Origin: Cyclobacteriaceae bacterium
GTDB taxonomy: Bacteria; Bacteroidota; Bacteroidia; Cytophagales; Cyclobacteriaceae
Direction of reading: 5' to 3'
Assembly: GCA_019694875.1 (NCBI GenBank)
Contig: JAIBBC010000001.1
Coordinates: 1,557,501-1,621,500, forward strand
Length of the DNA: 64,000 bases
In this document: piece after piece, positions 60,864 through 64,000 of the stretch
Numbering within the stretch: position 1 is the stretch's first letter
How the letters are laid out: every line of letters begins with the position of its first letter
Position numbers and translations under genes: made by a program
The notes under the pieces: model-generated
The model's database searches: none
The model's input: only the letters and a program-made list of their open reading frames with translations
Told to the model about the DNA's origin: nothing

Positions 60864-61228
60864 AGATTAATTTCCATTGGTGCCAGGCAATCGTCTTCCG
60901 GATTTGCAATGTTCTTCAACTCGCTATCCGAAATCACTGCTTCGAGTTCTTCTGCGGTCTCACATTCCACATACACCGTAATCACAAATGCACTTTCAAA
61001 CACCTCACCTTTGAACCAGGCATTGATAATTGACGTATCACCTTCTACATGCACTGGTTTTATGGTGGGAACATTTCCTATGACCCACGCTTTGTCACTG
61101 TCAAACTGCGAATCTTCAATCATCATGAATGCTTCATCCGATTGCTCGATTCCCGATTCTTTTATTGTGGTCACATGAAAGACATCAGTCTTGTCATTGG
61201 CCTGAAAAGTGACAGTGCCCGTGTTCAT
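60860..61228 (-). CDS. Small beta-rich protein (122 aa), element C
   Basis: It starts MNTGTVTFQANDKTDVF and is conserved with B up to about residue 90, then diverges in an acidic end. It overlaps neighbours on both sides. Confidence 0.6.
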   Translation of the reverse strand: MNTGTVTFQANDKTDVFHVTTIKESGIEQSDEAFMMIEDSQFDSDKAWVIGNVPTIKPVHVEGDTSIINAWFKGEVFESAFVITVYVECETAEELEAVISDSELKNIANPEDDCLAPMEINL

Positions 61229-61368
61229 TTTGCAGCGATAGTTACAGCGATGCCAGTTACTTTCTTCACATTAGCCGGAAGCCGGATTTCAAAAGGCTTG
61301 AATCGTTCAAGCTTTGTGATTTCCAGTTTCGTGATGATGATTCTCCTTTTGGTCTTCGTGATTATCAT
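61225..61368 (-). CDS. 47-residue basic protein, element C
   Basis: The frame begins MIITKTKRR and keeps FKPFEIRLPANVKKVTGIAV, as in the 52-residue protein of B. The ATG shares a base with the TAA of the upstream gene. The last residues differ. Confidence 0.65.
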   Translation of the reverse strand: MIITKTKRRIIITKLEITKLERFKPFEIRLPANVKKVTGIAVTIAAK

Positions 61369-61748
61369 TATCTCATTTCACATTGTAGACAAATGATCAC
61401 TTTATAAGCTGTAAAAGGAGCGTTCGGATTGGCCGTGTCCTTGTATTGGATTTTCAATTCACCGTTTCCGGCAATCACTCCATTACCAAGTGACTTGTAT
61501 TTGTCATCCGGAGCTACGGCCATTCCACTCATAAACATTTTGCTTTCGAAATCTTCAGGGAACAACTCTTCACCCGAAAGCTCGATACGTTGAGAGCCCC
61601 GGTAGAACAAGAGGTTCGGTCTGTCAGAACTCATCATAATGCCTCGCACCACTTTCACGTTCTTGTCCAGGTCAAACTTCTTGTTCACCGGTTGCCCATC
61701 CGCATCCACCAGGAAGGTGTAGATTTTATCTACCCAACGCTTTTCCAT
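61368..61748 (-). CDS. Highly conserved beta-rich protein (126 aa), element C
   Basis: About 92% of residues equal the B copy. Changes are mostly conservative and cluster at the C-terminal end. It remains a candidate coat protein. Confidence 0.4.
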   Translation of the reverse strand: MEKRWVDKIYTFLVDADGQPVNKKFDLDKNVKVVRGIMMSSDRPNLLFYRGSQRIELSGEELFPEDFESKMFMSGMAVAPDDKYKSLGNGVIAGNGELKIQYKDTANPNAPFTAYKVIICLQCEMR

Positions 61749-61754
61749 TCTCTA

Positions 61755-62483
61755 CTAAGGAATAGTTGCTGTGCCCACTAAGCCCACCATGATGACTGCG
61801 TTCGGGTCAACACCGGTAATGGTGCCCAACTCAATCTCAAACTCAATGTCGATGTCATCATGAATCAATCGCGGATTGGCGAGTTTGTAAAATCCTTTCG
61901 GCACCTGGTCAAATCCCGTGGTGATGAAATTCCTGTTCGAGGTATCGCTCACCAATTGCTTCTTATTGGCCTTCAGCTTGAATTCTCCATTGGCAAATGC
62001 ACCAATGTTGTTGATGGTATCGAAGGTGGTGACTTTGATGGCATCAACGTCCTGCGAACCTGCGATGCCTTGTAACATGTAAATACCCGACACAAGCAAT
62101 GCCATGTTCTTCGGAAGCTTCGCATTACTAATGTTGCGCAAGCCTACCTCTTTCACATCCTGGCTTTCGAACATCTTAATGGTCTTAGCACCTTTCACCG
62201 GCTTGATGGAATAAATCAAGTGGTCGGCTAAGCGCAGCTTGCCTTGCAGCAACTGTTCTTTGATGTGCTTCGGCAGTTCTACAAAAAACTTTTCAAACTC
62301 AGCACGTGATCCTTGTGAAGGAATGTGTCGCTTCACCATTTTGCTCATCGCTTTCGCCCGTTGCACAGGGTTCAGCGCATTCAGATACCCCAACAATTCG
62401 GTATCCATTTCTCCATTTAAACCCAACAACTCAGTCGGGTTTGTGTACTCACTCTCCATGAGTTGTCCTAATGCTCCCAGCAT
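61755..62483 (-). CDS. Candidate major virion protein (242 aa), element C
   Basis: It has the same length as the B copy. The first 85 residues are almost identical, and the strand-rich C-terminal end varies more. Conservation with the same length suits a coat protein with exposed variable loops. Confidence 0.4.
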   Translation of the reverse strand: MLGALGQLMESEYTNPTELLGLNGEMDTELLGYLNALNPVQRAKAMSKMVKRHIPSQGSRAEFEKFFVELPKHIKEQLLQGKLRLADHLIYSIKPVKGAKTIKMFESQDVKEVGLRNISNAKLPKNMALLVSGIYMLQGIAGSQDVDAIKVTTFDTINNIGAFANGEFKLKANKKQLVSDTSNRNFITTGFDQVPKGFYKLANPRLIHDDIDIEFEIELGTITGVDPNAVIMVGLVGTATIP

Positions 62484-62515
62484 ATCTCTTTTTGTTTATT
62501 AGTTACTTGATTGAT

Positions 62516-63091
62516 TTAAAATTCACGCTCCATTTCATCCACGGCATTCATGCCGCCATTCATCGTTGCGATTTGTTCCTGCAATCGGTCAATCGCTGAC
62601 ATGTCAAGCTCTTTCGTGTTGCCGTATGGATTCACGAAGTAGGTGACTTGTTCACCGTCTTGGTCTCCTGCAAGTCCGTTGGTCGCTGATGGTTCCGCAG
62701 CCTTGTTGAGATAAAGTTTTTCAGAAAAATTCTTGAAGAAGGTTCCTACTCTGTCTTTCGCTTCTTCAGCCATCTGCTTCATATCAAATCCATTCACTCC
62801 CTGCGCGGTTGTTTTGTTTTGATTTTGAAAACCGTTGCTCATTGTTAAGCCTAATCCCGCAGCAATGATGTATGGATTCTTTTTATGAAACCCGAGCAAC
62901 GTCACTGGAATACCTGCGATTAACGAGTGCTTACCGAGCGCAGCGCCTGCACCACCTGCGGCAATTGCAGCGAGTATTACCAGGCCTCCTTTTGTTACGG
63001 TTTGTACCACCGGATGTGCCATTACTGGTGCGGTGCCAAACAAGGCTTGACCTTGTTTCTTTTTGTTCTTTGAGTTCCTTTTCTTTCCCAT
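62516..63091 (-). CDS. Gly/Ala-rich membrane protein, element C
   Basis: The 191 residues keep VTKGGLVILAAIAAGGAGAA and VGTFFKNFSEKLYLNKAAEP. It is six residues longer than the B protein, mostly by an acidic insertion at the end. Confidence 0.6.
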   Translation of the reverse strand: MGKKRNSKNKKKQGQALFGTAPVMAHPVVQTVTKGGLVILAAIAAGGAGAALGKHSLIAGIPVTLLGFHKKNPYIIAAGLGLTMSNGFQNQNKTTAQGVNGFDMKQMAEEAKDRVGTFFKNFSEKLYLNKAAEPSATNGLAGDQDGEQVTYFVNPYGNTKELDMSAIDRLQEQIATMNGGMNAVDEMEREF

Positions 63092-63092
63092 G

Positions 63093-64000
63093 TTATAATA
63101 GTATTTGTGCTTTCACTTTTTGTTTCTTGCTGCCTGAGTCCTTCTTGTACTTTCTCTTCTTCTTTTTCGGAGGAAGTCCTTCAAGACCATTGGTAGCCGA
63201 ACCACCACGCATCGCTCTCATGAGTAAGAAGCCTCCGGTAATAATTCCTCCGGCTACCAGCAATGACTTCCCAGGATTTGCTTTCACCCATGTAGTTGTC
63301 TTTTGAAGGAGGCCACTTTTCTCAGTCCCTGTCGAAGTCTGAGTCTCACTGCCAGGTGATGCACTTTGACTTGGTACAAGCATAGATCCGCTGGCGGCAG
63401 GTTCATTTGATAATACAGGCTGAATAGCCTTAGCAATAGTTGTGTTAGTAGTAATCTTTGTCGTGTCATTGGTTTTAGCAGTGACTGCGGTCGTAACGGG
63501 TGTTACCGTTTTGACATGTGCAGTAGTAGTTGTCGTGACTTTCGGTTGAGTCACAGTTTCAAAAGTCTTTGGCGGCAACGCTTGGGTAACATTAGCAACC
63601 ACTGGCTTCACGGTGCTTGTCACTTTTGCAATCAAGTCCGTAGCCTTTTGAATGATGGGTGCCTTTAAAGGTTCATTGTAACTGAAGGCGTCTTCATCTT
63701 CTGGAATAGTAGCCGGTGCGGTGGAAGCAGTACCTGCATTGTATGTGTCACTTTGAAAAGTATTTTCTTCATTGCCACCTCGGATGAATAATCCTTTCAC
63801 TTGTTTCAAGGCAGCGGCAATCACAGCAACCGCAGAAGAGGCAGCGGCAATGGCAGTGCCACTGGCAAGCTCACCTAACCCATTTACCCCGTTGCTATGA
63901 ATGATGTTGTATTCATCCAGGTCTGCATAGATATCATCAATGCCATTTAATCCATTCACGGCTACACTTCGGTCGTTATTACCTTTTCCCTGGAGGATGA
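63093..64000 (-). CDS. Transglutaminase-like protein, element C (5' end outside window)
   Basis: The frame is open to the window edge and upstream of GTG 63959 it reads QGKGNNDRSVAVNGLNGIDD, in line with the B protein. Only the linker and C-terminal part are visible: a Thr/Val-rich linker and the membrane segment SLLVAGGIITGGFLLMRAM. The catalytic domain must lie beyond 64000. Confidence 0.6.
   Translation of the reverse strand, partial: ILQGKGNNDRSVAVNGLNGIDDIYADLDEYNIIHSNGVNGLGELASGTAIAAASSAVAVIAAALKQVKGLFIRGGNEENTFQSDTYNAGTASTAPATIPEDEDAFSYNEPLKAPIIQKATDLIAKVTSTVKPVVANVTQALPPKTFETVTQPKVTTTTTAHVKTVTPVTTAVTAKTNDTTKITTNTTIAKAIQPVLSNEPAASGSMLVPSQSASPGSETQTSTGTEKSGLLQKTTTWVKANPGKSLLVAGGIITGGFLLMRAMRGGSATNGLEGLPPKKKKRKYKKDSGSKKQKVKAQILL

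Larger units (their letters stand above)
50784..64000. mobile_element. Left part of integrative element C (runs off the window)
   Basis: After the second 18-bp repeat the order of element B starts again: hairpin, two DNA-binding genes, then the leftward structural operon with the same gene order. Unlike B, it has an AvcD-like deaminase gene and two small genes between the DNA-binding pair and the spike gene. The operon is cut by the window edge inside the transglutaminase-like gene. Confidence 0.65.

Noticed and set aside
1-64000. CRISPR array, rRNA or tRNA genes, insertion sequences
   Set aside because: No regular spaced repeats, no RNA gene signatures and no transposase of the IS type were seen on either strand.

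Overview
The window looks like accessory DNA from a Bacteroidota bacterium, probably a Cytophagales/Chitinophagales relative. The reasons are Bacteroidota-type tyrosine recombinases (TGLA in place of TGLR), -7 boxes of the TAnnTTTG type, near absence of Shine-Dalgarno sites, and phage-like protein families typical of that phylum. There are no tRNA, rRNA or CRISPR features that I can see.

Layout. I read the window as parts of three related, tandemly integrated elements. Element A (1 to about 4.25 kb) shows only its right end: a holin-like C terminus, a HEPN-type protein, a HigBA toxin-antitoxin pair and an integrase. Element B (about 4.24 to 50.8 kb) seems complete and is bounded by an exact 18-bp direct repeat, CTTGGCAGAGGAGGAGGG. 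Element C starts at the second copy of that repeat and runs off the right edge.

Element B has these parts. There is a two-gene DNA-binding module (4.45-5.0 kb). A long leftward operon (5.0-14.8 kb) encodes virion-like, membrane and cell-wall proteins: a spike-like protein, an L,D-transpeptidase-like protein, a GH108 muramidase, a peptidoglycan-binding membrane protein, an annexin-like membrane protein, candidate capsid proteins and a transglutaminase-like protein. A rightward defence island (15.0-29.4 kb) holds a Mug-like glycosylase with McrB and McrC, a DUF4365 protein, a C5-methyltransferase/endonuclease pair, a HEPN/DUF5677-like protein and an unrecognised helicase-nuclease with a 699-residue partner. 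A CI-like LexA/S24 repressor sits between paralogous helix-turn-helix genes (29.8-31.2 kb). An ion-transport/stress block (31.4-41.7 kb) carries MgtC, NhaA, a sigma-54 two-component pair with two matching -24/-12 promoters, a Rnk-like protein, TerC and a RES-domain protein. A rightward operon (41.8-48.6 kb) encodes a methyltransferase-helicase fusion, a RecA-like ATPase and a holin. The end holds a membrane zinc-finger protein and an integrase interrupted by one TAG codon.

Element C repeats the DNA-binding module and the structural operon, with up to about 95% protein identity by eye for the best conserved proteins. It differs by an AvcD-like deaminase gene, two extra small genes and a much larger spike. 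The two long operons of element B share a 17-bp sequence in inverted orientation just upstream, next to -7-like boxes only 4-5 nt before the start codons. This suggests common control and perhaps leaderless messages. No terminase, portal, tail tube, sheath or tape-measure gene is recognisable in the whole of element B, so a tailless, membrane-containing virion is a reasonable hypothesis. It has not been shown. All identities were judged by reading, without database searches.
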